Counted from the first letter of the stretch, positions 32,868-42,882 are shown. The stretch: DNA of 64,000 nucleotides from Astragalus membranaceus (GCA_039519185.1 CM076854.1:155554166-155618165); one strand, 5' to 3'. Notes: generated by a model from the sequence alone, not told the origin. A program made the numbers and translations.

Positions 32868-33095
32868 TTACTTGTATTTTGATCCACCACTTGTTTAGTA
32901 GCTTCTTCAACACCTTCATTTTGATCCACCGCTTTTTCTTGTTGTTGGCCTTCTTCAACACCATCATTTTGATCCACCATTTGTTCTTGTTCAGTAGCTT
33001 CTTCAACAGCATCATTTTGATCCACCACTTTTTCTTGTTGTTGGCCTTCTTCAACAACATCATTTTGATCCACCACTTGTTCTTGTTCTTGTGAC
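32868..33095 (-). repeat. Coding minisatellite, VDQND/VEE repeats
   Basis: Four or five units of about 45-54 bp encode (V/A)VDQN(D/E)xVEE with alternating GQQQEK and ATEQEQ linkers. The region is very acidic. The DNA contains GGATCAAAATGA in each unit. Confidence 0.75.
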
Positions 33096-33220
33096 ACATC
33101 TTCAAAACCATCATACTCTCCTTCCTCATCATCAGAATCATTAAACCTAACCTTTGGACCACTCTCATCACTATCATACGCATCTTCATCTTCAAGCTCT
33201 TCACCTTCCACTTCTCAGTC

Positions 33221-33352
33221 ATTGGTGGTTTCATTTTGGTCCCTCTGACCATCATTGGTGGTTTCAATTAGGTCCCTCTGACCATCAGTGTTGGTTTCAT
33301 TTTGGTCCCTCTGACCATCAGTGTTGGTTTCATTTTGGTCCCTCTGACCATC
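33221..33352 (-). repeat. 33-bp in-frame tandem repeat in MULE transposase
   Basis: There are four 33-bp units encoding (T/N)(T/N)DGQRDQNET. The DNA core of each unit is AGGGACCAAAATGAAAC, which is the same motif seen in the element terminus and introns. One unit is variant (AGGGACCTAATTGAAAC). Confidence 0.85.
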
Positions 33353-33781
33353 ATTGTTGGTTTCAACATCTATTACAATATGGGCTTCAGGAGTATTTTG
33401 GGCTTTTGTCCTATTATGGGCTTTTCTCAAATGTGGGACAGGTTGATTAAGTTGGGGCCCAGGAGCTATTTCTGGCAATTCCACTTCAATAGGTTGAGAT
33501 ATTGGGTGAATGGTGTACAAGTTCACACATCCATTACTTTGAGCCCACTTGAGCATCTCCATGGCTCCTTGGTCATTCTCAAGCAACTTTTTGACCCCAT
33601 TAATATCATACCAAATACCTATAAGTTCAAGATACCCCATATCCTTGAGAATACCCAAAACTTCAAAATATGACCACTTATCATGATCAACTTCCCAAGT
33701 AGACAATTCCCCTACATATTCCCTCATTCCTTCATCCACAAAATAGCCCGAATGATGAATTTCAACTTTCAATGTCTCCAT

Positions 33782-34499
33782 TTAACTGTTACAACAACAA
33801 ACAATTAATAACAATTAAAAACAAGGACCACAGATACATTTACCACAAACCCACAACAGATACAGTGCACCACAACTCTAACTCAAACCCCACGAACCCT
33901 AAACAACTCGAGAAATAGCGAAACCTCAAACATTCAACCCCAAACATACAACAACAACCTAAACAAAGCGAGAAATAGCAAAATCAAGCAACAACAAGAA
34001 CATGCAGTAACTATTAAACCCTAACAATGGCAAAACTCCTTTCCAGAACTTCTTACCTTCAAAATGGCGAAACCCCTTTGCGATTCTCCTTCGTTTTACT
34101 TCATATATGCTTCCATTTACTTCGATTTCCTTCGTTCGCTGCGTTCTTCGCACTCTCTTCACTTCGTTCCCCCTTTGCGTTCTTCGTCTGCACTCTCCGC
34201 GTTCTTCTCTTCTCTGCACTCTCTGTGTTCTTCTCTTCTCTGCACTCTCTTTGCTTCGTTCTTGTCTTTGTTCTCTGTTTCTAATTCTAATTCCAAATTT
34301 CTAATGATTTTGTTGTTTGTTTTTTAAATCAAACAAATGTTTTAATTGTTTTATTCATTTTCTATTTTTATCACTTAATAATGTTTTAATTGCTGATGCT
34401 GATGTGTAATTTCATTTACAATTGAATAATATATTTTTGCCACGTCATTTAATGAAAAATGGACACCACGTCAGCAGTTAACTGCCACCGTGGCGTCCG
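33782..34499. other. MULE 5' leader region
   Basis: This lies between the transposase ATG and the terminus. It contains AC-rich text (33785-34000) and CTCT/TTCG-rich text (34070-34280) with imperfect TGCACTCTCTTTGCTTCG-like repeats. No gene is supported; ORFs on both strands here lack any recognisable domain. Confidence 0.55.
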
Positions 34500-34633
34500 T
34501 TAACTAAAACTAACGCCAGGGACCAAAGTGAAACGAAAATGAAACATAAAGGACCAAAACGGGCCAAAACAAAAGATAAAGGTCCAAAGTGAAACCTAGA
34601 GCAAAGATAAAGGACCAAAAGTGATATTTAGCC
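34500..34633 (-). repeat. MULE terminal region with repeated motif
   Basis: On the plus strand four copies occur: AGGGACCAAAGTGAAACG (34514), AAAGGACCAAAACGGGCC (34545), AAGGTCCAAAGTGAAACC (34578) and AAAGGACCAAAAGTGATATT (34608). The element ends TTTAGCC at 34633. The partner end is outside the window, so the 9-bp TSD cannot be checked. Confidence 0.6.
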
Positions 34634-35639
34634 TAGGAGAAATTCAAATCTGACATCGACTAGTGATAACGAAAGAGTATATATTGGAAGAGCATCTCTC
34701 TTCTTACAAATCAGTTTTGTAGAGTTGAGTTAGACTCAACCCAAATTCCAAGAACTACAATTAGTGGTATTATAACTAACATCAACTTCCAGTTCTTCAG
34801 AGCTAGTAGTTTCTCCTCCTCTTCCTCAAAGGGTCCCTCCCTTGACAGCCCGAATCACCGGCGGTTGGAACTCCTCCTATTTTTCATAACCAAATAACAT
34901 AAAAATTAGTGTAAATTTTATCAAAATAATACAATATTTAGTACAAGTCATGTTCAGATATTTAATTACTAGTTTATTAATTTCTTCTATTGCCATAAGG
35001 AGTTTAGGTCATATTCTAGCTTACAATAGTATCAAACTTTGGCTGAAAGTGACTCCCAAATTTACTTTGAATCGTAATACTGTGCAGCATCAGCATTGAA
35101 ATGGTGACTGAAAACGAAGAGAGAGAGTTGTCTGCCAAAGATACTGGTTTGTGCTCTTCCTGTCAGATGCTTGTGATTTGGGTTCAAAATCAACTAAAAC
35201 GACAGTCAACCAAGGAAATGCTTGTTGGCCAATGAAGATGCATTATTTTTTTTCTTTTCAGATACCACAAGTTCAAGAAGCTACAAGAAGTTACAGTTAA
35301 TGTTGAAGTTGTTTGAAGTAGTAAATTAGGATTTTTCTAGACTCTATAATGTTTTAGTAAGACAAGTAACAATAGTCTTTATTGTGGTTTTTTTAGATAA
35401 GCAAGTCTTTATTGTGGTTAGTTATAACTCTGAATTTATGATGAACTAAGATTTTATCTTTTTCTTAATACAATATTTTTAACGTGATAGTCATCTCACC
35501 GTACATTATTTTGTTCTCATGATAGTTGCTTTTTACATTATATTTAGTTATGTTCCCTGATTGCAGTTTCACTCCTTGGACCTAAATGAGTATCTTAATT
35601 ATAGTATTTTGACGGTTATTTAAAAATTTTCAAATAATT
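34634..35639. other. Gene-free stretch
   Basis: No gene is recognised. The first part (34650-34790) resembles the end of a decayed LTR (GTTGAGTTAGACTCAACCC). The rest is AT-rich with a short duplicated phrase GTCTTTATTGTGGTT (35371 and 35405). Confidence 0.5.
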
Positions 35640-35901
35640 TGCTACGGATTTGCCACGGTTTTTTGCGACGGATTTGCGACAAAAAGTGTCAGGGTTTGCG
35701 ACGACTTTGCCACGAAATTTAGCAACGGATTTGCGACGGAGGTATTTGCGGCGGAAAATTCCATGGCAAACAATTTGCGACGAGCGTTTTTGCGACCGAT
35801 TTTTGTCCGTCGCAAAATCTGTCAGAAATGCTATTTTGCGACGGAAATCGGTCCATTTCCGACGGAAAATGCCGTCGCAAACCAGCGATTTTCTTGTAGT
35901 G
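35640..35901. mobile_element. CACTA-type terminal segment with TTTGCGACGG repeats
   Basis: It ends TTTTCTTGTAGTG at 35901, the complement of the CACTACAAGAAAA start typical of plant CACTA elements. Before it lie about ten direct and inverted copies of TTTGCGACGG or TTCCGTCGCAAA, the expected subterminal repeats. The opposite end was not found, so this is a partial or decayed copy. The small ORFs across it are chance. Confidence 0.65.
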
Positions 35902-36007
35902 AAGTGAGAAGAAATGAGAAGGAAGAAGAATGGGAAAAATGTAGAAGAGAGATATATAGAGAAATTTATGGAGATTGGAGAGTATGAGAAAGAATAAGAA
36001 AGATAAG
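35902..36007. other. Purine-rich CACTA-interior-like sequence split by the Athila element
   Basis: The GAGAAG/GAAAAATGTAGAAGAGA-rich sequence continues at 47142 on the other side of the Athila element. The 5-bp TSD ATAAG lies at 36003-36007 and 47137-47141. Confidence 0.6.
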
Positions 36008-36227
36008 TGATAAGTCATATTTTAGTAGGTTTTTAGTACTTATTTTAAGTAGTCTATTTGATGTTTTTACTTTAATTTAGAACTATTTTACTACAATTGT
36101 TTGTTAGTTGTTTTCAGGGCTTACTTTGGAGAAATTAAAGAGTTATTGAGGATTAAAGACCAAGGAGCAAAAGAGCATTGAAAAAGGAGCAAAAGCAAGT
36201 AAAAGAGAGACCAGTGATCAGAAGAAC

Positions 36228-36488
36228 ACGCACGATCCGTGCGTGGATTAGCACGATCCGTGCGCCCCTGTACGAAAATTAGAAGGATTTTCCAGAAAGA
36301 TCAGCACGATCCGTGCGTTGTTCCGCACGACCCGTGCGTATCTGTGCGAAAATTGGAAGCATGTTCCAGAAAGTTAAGCACGATCCGTGCGTTGTTCCGC
36401 ACGACCCGTGCGCCTCATCAGTTGCCAGAATTCCTACAGTTTAATTTTGACGCACGATCCGTGCGCCTTTGGCACACGATCCGTGCGC
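36228..36488. repeat. Palindrome cluster CGCACGATCCGTGCG, 5' LTR
   Basis: There are eight copies of a 6-bp stem CGCACG/CGTGCG around ATC, ACC or a one-base variant. Several are grouped as pairs with starts 20-25 bp apart. The cluster ends about 95 bp upstream of the TATA box. Confidence 0.9.
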
Positions 36489-36581
36489 ATTCATCTGATT
36501 CTGAAAACTGTCACAAACTCTTCTTATTCCTTTCATTATGGTTGTAATTCGTAATTAGTACCTTGTCTGCTGATTTTAGAC

Positions 36582-36590
36582 TATAAATAG
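36582..36590 (+). promoter_or_regulatory. Athila LTR TATA box
   Basis: TATAAATAG follows the palindrome cluster; the same box lies at 46320-46328 in the 3' LTR. It is the likely core promoter, with transcription starting some 30 bp downstream. Confidence 0.65.
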
Positions 36591-37404
36591 GACCTTAGAT
36601 CAGCTATCAAATCAGGATGGGTCATTGGAATTCTACTCCAAAATTAAATCTAAGCTTTTGTTGTTTTAGTTTTCTGCTCTTTACATTTCTGCTCTCTTTA
36701 TAATTCTGCACTTTTACTTTCCAGCACTTTTACAATTCTTGTTATCTACATTCAGTCATTTACATTATGTCTTTCTCTCCTACTCCCTTGTCTACAATGA
36801 GCTATTGTGAGTAGACTTCTTTAGTCTTGGGATTTTGGGAAACAATCCAATGATGGGTCCCTGAATAATTCCAAGACTAAAACCTATCTTATTAAGGTTT
36901 GGATTCTAATCTAATTTCATCGTGCGTTTTGTATAATCCAAATGTCAAGTGATGGACCGAAAGGGGAAGCTTGACATTGGAACAAATGAAATTAGACAAG
37001 GTCAATCAAAGCATGAGAATAGCATTGATGACCTTGGGATAATAAGGTTGTACTTAATGGGTTTCGGCAATGATCAACCATGAGAATAGGCTTGATCATT
37101 GTTTCGAGACACGTTCTTGTTGTCCGAAAGGAAACTTGAATTACACCAAAAGAATACCTTGTCCTTAGAAACAAACTTAAATAATAAGATAGGGGATAGT
37201 TAAGGGATTATTTTTATACCTTCATTGTGATCTACCCAAGATCCCAAGATGCTTTTTATATTCTAAGTTAAAATCAATTTTTACCAAATCATTCTCTTTC
37301 AGCTAATCACCACTAGAAACTAGGTTGGTAATCACATATAACTCTCTGTGGATCAATATTTTTACTACGCGATAGAACCGTAAACTTGCGGCCTATCAAG
37401 TTTT

Positions 37405-37422
37405 TGGCGCCGTTGCCGGGGA
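37405..37422 (+). promoter_or_regulatory. Athila primer binding site (tRNA-Asp type)
   Basis: TGGCGCCGTTGCCGGGGA lies six bases after the 5' LTR end. This is the standard Athila PBS. Confidence 0.85.
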
Positions 37423-37511
37423 GTTAAGTGATATTAATCAACTTTTTGGTACCGGTTAGACTGAAATTTTTTTCTTGTTTTCTTTTATTTTTCTGTTTTC
37501 TTCTCCTTTGA

Positions 37512-40500
37512 ATGCGAAGAGTCCGAAGTCTCGGAGAAATTGTTCAACCAATTCCTGAGATTGAACGATTCTTACATAGAAGAAGAAGAGAACTGCGCAA
37601 TAACCAAGAAATGGCTGCTAACGCAAATCGTGCTCTTAAAGAGTATGCTACGCCTTCTACGGCAGAGCCACATGCTGTTATTGTGCATCCAAATGTTGAT
37701 GCAAACAATTTTGAGATTAAACCATCACTTCTTTCTATGGTCCAGCAGAACCAATTTTCCGGTTCTGCTACTGATGACCCAAATCTTCATCTGTCTATTT
37801 TTCTCGAATACTGTGGCACTCTAAAACTAAATGGAGTGACTCCGGAAGCCATAAGGCTGAAACTTTTTCCTTTCTCGTTAAGGGATAAAGCCAGGGCCTG
37901 GTTTCACTCACTACCTAATGAGTCTGTCACAACTTGGGATCAACTGAGGCAAGCATTCCTTGCCAGATTCTTTCCCCCAAGCAAAACTGCTCAAATGAGG
38001 AATCAAATTACAAGATTCACTCAGAATGATGGGGAGTCTCTTTATGATGCATGGGAGCGTTTCAAAGAAATGCTAAGGCTTTGCCCCCATCATGGACTAG
38101 AGAAATGGTTGATAATCCACACTTTTTATAATGGTCTATTGTACACCACAAAAATGACTGTTGATGCAGCTGCAGGTGGTGCTTTGATGAACAAGAATAT
38201 TGAAGAAGCTTATGCTCTGATTGAGGATATGGCACAGAATCACTACCAATGGACAAGTGAGAGAGCTATCACAGCTCCATCAGCACAAAAGAAAGAACCA
38301 GGTAAGTACGAAGTTTCTGCCCTTGATCATATAGCTTCTAAAGTAGACGCGTTGTTTGCTAAATTTGATAAGCTGAGTGTAAATGCTGCTTCATCTTCTA
38401 CTCCATCTTCTTCTTCATCTTGTGAAATCTGTGGTGTAGTTGGTCACATTGGTACAGAATGCCAACTAGGGGCATCTACTGCTGGTTCTGAACAAGCAAA
38501 TTTTGCCCAAAAGGGGGATCCATTTTCAAACACTTATAACCCCGGATGGAGGAATCATCCAAATTTTTCATATAAAAATCCTCCATCAAACCAACCAGCA
38601 GCTAGAACACCCCCTGGTTTTCAAAACAATCAAAGGACTCCTCAAAAATCCAACTTAGAAACTTTATTGGAAACTTTTGTGTTAACTCAAACCAAACAAA
38701 ATGAAGAGTTCAAAAACCAAAACTCATTTTTGAATGATACTCTTATTAAGTTAACATCAAAAGTAGACTCTATCACCACTCACAACAAAATGCTGGAAAC
38801 CCAAATTTCTCAAGTGGCTCAACAAGTCGCTTCATCCTCTAAATCCTCCGGAATATTTCCTGGACAGCCAGAGCCAAATCCCAAAGCCCAAATTAATGCT
38901 GTCACCTTAAGGAGTGGAAAACAATTAGAGGAACCAGAGAATAATAAAAATGAGAGTGAAAAAGAGAGTCCACAAGGTGAGGAGGTAGAGGAAAAGAAAG
39001 AAAAAGAAACATCATATGTGTCACCTCCACCATACAAGCCCACCATTCCCTTCCCACAAAGGTTTGCGAAAACAAAACTTGATGAGCAGTTTAAGAAATT
39101 TGTTGATCTTTTGAGCAAGCTCTACATAAACATTCCATTCACAGATGCACTGTCTCAAATGCCATCTTATGCAAAATTCTTAAAAGAAATTCTGTCTAAG
39201 AAAAGAAAAATAGATGACAATGAGACAGTAGCTCTAACTGAAGAATGTAGTGCTATAATTCAAAATAAACTGCCACCAAAGCTAAAAGACCCTGGAAGTT
39301 TTTCTATACCATGTGTGATAGGAAGTGAAACCATAAACAAAGCCATGTGTGATTTAGGAGCCAGTGTGAGTTTAATGCCATTATCCCTTTTCAAGAGGCT
39401 AGGTCTAGGAGAGTTAAAACCCACCAAAATGACTATACAGTTGGCTGACCGCTCCATTAAATATCCAACCGGAATTTTAGAGGATGTTCCTATCAAAGTA
39501 GGACAAATTTTTATACCGGCTGATTTTGTTGTGATGGAAATAGAGGAAGATTCCCAGGTTCCAATTTTGTTGGGAAGACCTTTTCTTGCCACTGCAGGGG
39601 CTATAATAGATGTCAAAAATGGTAAGTTGGCATTCAATGTGGGTGAAGAGAAGATAGAGTTTGAATTTGCTAACCTTATGAAAAGTCCTTCTATTAAGGA
39701 CTCCTGTTGTAGAGTTGATATTGTTGACCATTGCGTGGAAGACTGCTCTTTAGCTTCATCTTCACACGATGGTTTAGAAACATGCCTAACAGGTAGTACA
39801 TACAAAGAAATGGCTGAAGAAGCCCAAGCCTATGCCAGATTGCTGGATGAAAACCCTCCTATAAAAGGCTTGGGCATTGAAGACTTGGTTGAAGAATCTG
39901 ACCCTCCTCAAAAGGGAGCTCCAAAGGTGGAACTGAAGCCTCTCCCTACATCTCTGAGGTATGAATTTCTGGGCCTAAACTCTACTTTCCCTGTTATTGT
40001 CAATGCAAACTTGAATGAGGTGGAAACAAAGAAATTACTTAATATTCTCAAGAAATATCCTAAAGCTATAGGATATACTATTGAGGATATTAAGGGAATA
40101 AATCCCTCATTATGTATGCATAGGATACTACTTGAAGAGGATTACAAACCCTCCATTGAGCATCAAAGGAGATTGAATCCTAACATGAAGGAAGTTGTGA
40201 AAAAAGAAGTACTCAAACTCCTTGATGCTGGGATTATATATCCAATTTCAGATAGTAAATGGGTTAGTCCGGTTCAAGTAGTACCTAAAAAGGGAGGCCT
40301 TACAGTTATAAAAAATGAGAAAGATGAATCCATTGCAACTAGGACTGTCACGGGATGGAGAATGTGTATCGATTATAGGAAGCTTAATAAAGCAACCCGT
40401 AAAGATCACTTTCCCCTCCCTTTTATTGATCAAATGCTAGAAAGGTTAGCAAAGCATTCACACTTCTGCTATTTGGATGGGTATTCTGGATTTTTTCAAA

Positions 40501-42821
40501 TACCCATTCATCCTAGCGACCAAGAAAAAACAACTTTTACTTGTCCTTATGGCACTTATGCTTATAGGAGAATGCCTTTTGGTTTGTGTAATGCTCCTGC
40601 TACTTTTCAACGCTGTATGATGTCCATCTTTTCGGATTTTGTTGAAAATATAATGGAAGTTTTTATGGACGATTTCTCGGTACATGGATCAAGTTTTGAT
40701 AACTGTTTGGTTAACCTTGAAAAAGTTCTTGAAAGATGTGAAAAGGTAAACCTTGTTCTGAACTGGGAAAAATGCCATTTTATGGTAAGGGAGGGTATTG
40801 TACTAGGACACTTGGTTTCTGAACGAGGCATTGAGGTTGACAAGGCTAAAATTGAAATAATTGAAAAAATGTCACCTCCTGCCTCGGTCAAAGAAGTAAG
40901 AAGTTTCTTGGGTCATGCGGGCTTCTACCGCCGGTTTATAAAAGATTTTTCCAAGATTACTAAGCCACTGACAAGCTTGCTCCTTAAGGATGCAGCTTTT
41001 GTTTTTGATGATCTTTGTCATGAAGCATTTTGCAGGTTAAAAGAAGCTTTGACCACTGCCCCAATCATGCAACCACCGGATTGGAATCTTCCATTCGAGA
41101 TAATGTGTGATGCAAGTGACTATGCGGTTGGGGCAGTCCTGGGTCAAAAGAAAGATAAGAAGATGCATGCCATCTATTATGCCAGCAGGACCTTGGATGA
41201 TGCGCAAGTGAATTATGCCACAACAGAAAAAGAGCTCTTAGCCGTTGTGTTCGCCATTGAAAAATTTAGGCAATACTTGGTGGGGTCCAAAATCATCGTT
41301 TACACTGATCACTCGGCAATAAAATATTTGTTAAATAAAAAAGATGCTAAGCCGAGGTTGATCCGATGGATTTTGCTCCTCCAAGAATTTGACTTGGAAA
41401 TAAAAGATAAAAAAGGTACAGAAAATGTTGTGGCTGATCACTTGTCCAGACTCCAAGAAAACAATGAGAATGAGCTACCGCTTGATGACTCTTTCCCAGA
41501 TGATCAGCTATTCTCATTGGTCCAAACCGAAGCTCCATGGTATGCAGATTTTGTGAACTATCTCGCAGCCGGCGTGCTGCCTCCAGACCAGAGCTACCAA
41601 CAGAGAAAGAAATTCCTCTCTGATGTCAGACACTACTATTGGGATGAGCCTCTCCTTTTCAAAAGGGGAGCAGATGGTGTGTTCAGAAGGTGCATCCCAG
41701 AAGAAGAGGTAAGTAACATTCTTATTCACTGTCATTCTTCTTCTTACGGTGGCCATGCCAGTTCTAAAAAGACCGCCTTCAAAATACTCCAATCTGGTTT
41801 TTTCTGGCCATCACTTTTCAAGGATGTGCATCATTTTGTTTCTAAATGTGATCAGTGTCAGCGCACTGGGAGTATTTCTAAAAGAAACGAAATGGCTCTG
41901 AACAGTATTCTAGAAGTCGAAATTTTCGACGTCTGGGGAATTGACTTCATGGGGCCATTTCCGTCTTCTTTTGGGAATCAGTACATCCTGGTTGCTGTTG
42001 ACTATGTGTCAAAATGGATTGAAGCCATTGCTTCTCCGACAAATGATGCACAAACTGTGATTAAACTTTTCAAAAAATTCATTTTCCCAAGGTTTGGAGT
42101 ACCAAGGGTAGTAATCAGTGACGGAGGATCCCACTTTATCTCCAAGCACTTTGAAAAACTTTTGCAAAAGTTTGGGGTGAGACACAAAATTGCAACACCC
42201 TACCACCCCCAAACTAGTGGCCAAGTTGAGGTCTCAAATAGAGAGATCAAAAGCATTTTAGAAAAAATGGTCTCTCCTTCTAGAAAAGATTGGGCCATTA
42301 AGCTTGATGATGCTCTTTGGGCTTATCGGACAGCGTACAAGACCCCCATTGGTATGTCTCCTTTCAAACTGATTTATGGGAAGTCTTGTCACCTTCCGGT
42401 TGAGCTAGAGCACAAAGCTTATTGGGCAATAAAAACCCTCAACTTGGACACAGAATTAGCCGGTGCAAAAAGAAAACTTCAGCTGAATGAGTTGGAGGAA
42501 CTGAGGATGGACGCCTATGAAAATGCCAAAATTTATAAAGAAAGAACAAAAAAATGGCATGATAAGCGTATTGTCCGAAGGGAATTCAAAGAAGGTGATT
42601 TGGTGCTACTCTTCAACTCAAGGCTGAAGCTTTTTCCAGGAAAGCTAAGGTCAAAATGGTCCGGCCCCTTTCATGTTCGTAAGGTATACCCTTTCGGAGC
42701 TGTTGATGTATGGAGTGAAAAGACCGGATCCTTCAAGGTAAATGGGCAGAGATTGAAAAACTATCTAACTGGAGAAGAAATTGAAAAGGGAACCACCTTG
42801 GTTCTCGATGACCCAAACTGA
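37512..42821 (+). CDS. Athila gag-pol polyprotein
   Basis: A single unbroken ORF of 1769 codons makes Gag, protease, reverse transcriptase, RNase H and integrase. Domains in order: gag core (ESVTTWDQLRQAFLARFFPP ... ESLYDAWERFKEMLR, about residues 135-200); zinc knuckle CEICGVVGHIGTEC (about 303-316); protease with MCDLGASVSLMP (about 611); RT with CIDYRKLNKATRKDHFPLPF, FCYLDGYSGFFQI (about 985) and catalytic FMDDFSVHG (about 1050). RNase H follows with MCDASDYAVGAVLG (about 1197) and TDHSAIKYLL. Integrase has an HHCC finger (HCHSSSYGGH...CDQC) and DD35E residues in WGIDFMGPFP (about 1474), VISDGGSHF (about 1533) and GQVEVSNREI (about 1570), then a C-terminal WSGPFHV motif. I see no missing key residue. 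The first ATG after the PBS is used. Confidence 0.93.
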   Translation: MRRVRSLGEIVQPIPEIERFLHRRRRELRNNQEMAANANRALKEYATPSTAEPHAVIVHPNVDANNFEIKPSLLSMVQQNQFSGSATDDPNLHLSIFLEYCGTLKLNGVTPEAIRLKLFPFSLRDKARAWFHSLPNESVTTWDQLRQAFLARFFPPSKTAQMRNQITRFTQNDGESLYDAWERFKEMLRLCPHHGLEKWLIIHTFYNGLLYTTKMTVDAAAGGALMNKNIEEAYALIEDMAQNHYQWTSERAITAPSAQKKEPGKYEVSALDHIASKVDALFAKFDKLSVNAASSSTPSSSSSCEICGVVGHIGTECQLGASTAGSEQANFAQKGDPFSNTYNPGWRNHPNFSYKNPPSNQPAARTPPGFQNNQRTPQKSNLETLLETFVLTQTKQNEEFKNQNSFLNDTLIKLTSKVDSITTHNKMLETQISQVAQQVASSSKSSGIFPGQPEPNPKAQINAVTLRSGKQLEEPENNKNESEKESPQGEEVEEKKEKETSYVSPPPYKPTIPFPQRFAKTKLDEQFKKFVDLLSKLYINIPFTDALSQMPSYAKFLKEILSKKRKIDDNETVALTEECSAIIQNKLPPKLKDPGSFSIPCVIGSETINKAMCDLGASVSLMPLSLFKRLGLGELKPTKMTIQLADRSIKYPTGILEDVPIKVGQIFIPADFVVMEIEEDSQVPILLGRPFLATAGAIIDVKNGKLAFNVGEEKIEFEFANLMKSPSIKDSCCRVDIVDHCVEDCSLASSSHDGLETCLTGSTYKEMAEEAQAYARLLDENPPIKGLGIEDLVEESDPPQKGAPKVELKPLPTSLRYEFLGLNSTFPVIVNANLNEVETKKLLNILKKYPKAIGYTIEDIKGINPSLCMHRILLEEDYKPSIEHQRRLNPNMKEVVKKEVLKLLDAGIIYPISDSKWVSPVQVVPKKGGLTVIKNEKDESIATRTVTGWRMCIDYRKLNKATRKDHFPLPFIDQMLERLAKHSHFCYLDGYSGFFQIPIHPSDQEKTTFTCPYGTYAYRRMPFGLCNAPATFQRCMMSIFSDFVENIMEVFMDDFSVHGSSFDNCLVNLEKVLERCEKVNLVLNWEKCHFMVREGIVLGHLVSERGIEVDKAKIEIIEKMSPPASVKEVRSFLGHAGFYRRFIKDFSKITKPLTSLLLKDAAFVFDDLCHEAFCRLKEALTTAPIMQPPDWNLPFEIMCDASDYAVGAVLGQKKDKKMHAIYYASRTLDDAQVNYATTEKELLAVVFAIEKFRQYLVGSKIIVYTDHSAIKYLLNKKDAKPRLIRWILLLQEFDLEIKDKKGTENVVADHLSRLQENNENELPLDDSFPDDQLFSLVQTEAPWYADFVNYLAAGVLPPDQSYQQRKKFLSDVRHYYWDEPLLFKRGADGVFRRCIPEEEVSNILIHCHSSSYGGHASSKKTAFKILQSGFFWPSLFKDVHHFVSKCDQCQRTGSISKRNEMALNSILEVEIFDVWGIDFMGPFPSSFGNQYILVAVDYVSKWIEAIASPTNDAQTVIKLFKKFIFPRFGVPRVVISDGGSHFISKHFEKLLQKFGVRHKIATPYHPQTSGQVEVSNREIKSILEKMVSPSRKDWAIKLDDALWAYRTAYKTPIGMSPFKLIYGKSCHLPVELEHKAYWAIKTLNLDTELAGAKRKLQLNELEELRMDAYENAKIYKERTKKWHDKRIVRREFKEGDLVLLFNSRLKLFPGKLRSKWSGPFHVRKVYPFGAVDVWSEKTGSFKVNGQRLKNYLTGEEIEKGTTLVLDDPN

Positions 42822-42858
42822 ATTTCATAACCGTCAAGCTAGTGACGTTAAAAGAGCG

Positions 42859-42882
42859 CTGCGTGGGAGGCAACCCACGGGT
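42859..42882 (+). ncRNA. Post-pol hairpin typical of Athila
   Basis: CGTGGG-AGGCAA-CCCACG forms a 6-bp stem with a 6-nt loop, preceded by AAAGAGCGCTG. A similar GCGCT...GGGAGGCAACCC sequence follows pol in many Athila-type elements. Its role is unknown; a processing, translation or splicing signal for the downstream ORF is possible. The type label is only for an RNA structure, not a stand-alone gene. Confidence 0.55.

Larger units (their letters stand above)
32018..33781 (-). pseudogene. MULE transposase N-terminal half (PB1-like, acidic, MuDR zinc domain)
   Basis: Start ATG is at 33781 (METLKVEIHHSGYF), a PB1-like domain seen at the N-terminus of many legume MULE proteins (residues about 1-105). 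Four 11-residue repeats (DGQRDQNETNT type) follow. A long acidic region with VDQND/VEEGQQQEK repeats comes next, then a basic patch (KKKSNKGRPKRRKGKEP). A MuDR DNA-binding-like domain ends the segment (CRAICKEGCDWVALCS, TLVDEHKCSSEYRV, STWLGSKL). The frame is broken by TGA at 33217-33215, TAG at 32494-32492, a one-base insertion in an A-run near 32228, and a stop just before the solo LTR near 32050. It is a decayed copy. Confidence 0.8.
32013..34633 (-). mobile_element. MULE, right segment with terminus
   Basis: It begins after TSD ATCCT and contains the transposase N-terminal half (about 32030-33781), the 5' leader and the terminal inverted-repeat-like end. On the minus strand the end reads GGCTAAATATCACTTTTGG from 34633. 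Confidence 0.75.
36008..37398 (+). repeat. Athila 5' LTR
   Basis: It starts TGATAAGTCATATTTTAG and ends GCGGCCTATCA. It holds eight palindromes of the CGCACGATCCGTGCG type (36228-36488) upstream of a TATAAATAG box (36582). Compared with the 3' LTR I see differences near 36088 (C/A), 36246 (A/G) and 37366 (A/G). ORFs inside it are artefacts of the palindromes. Confidence 0.93.

Noticed and set aside
36239..36547. 102-codon ORF repeated at 45977-46285
   Set aside because: Both are LTR copies; the peptide repeats (RSVR, HDPC) come from the palindrome cluster.
37540..42224. Many smaller ORFs in other frames of the Athila gag-pol
   Set aside because: Shadows of the 1769-codon ORF.
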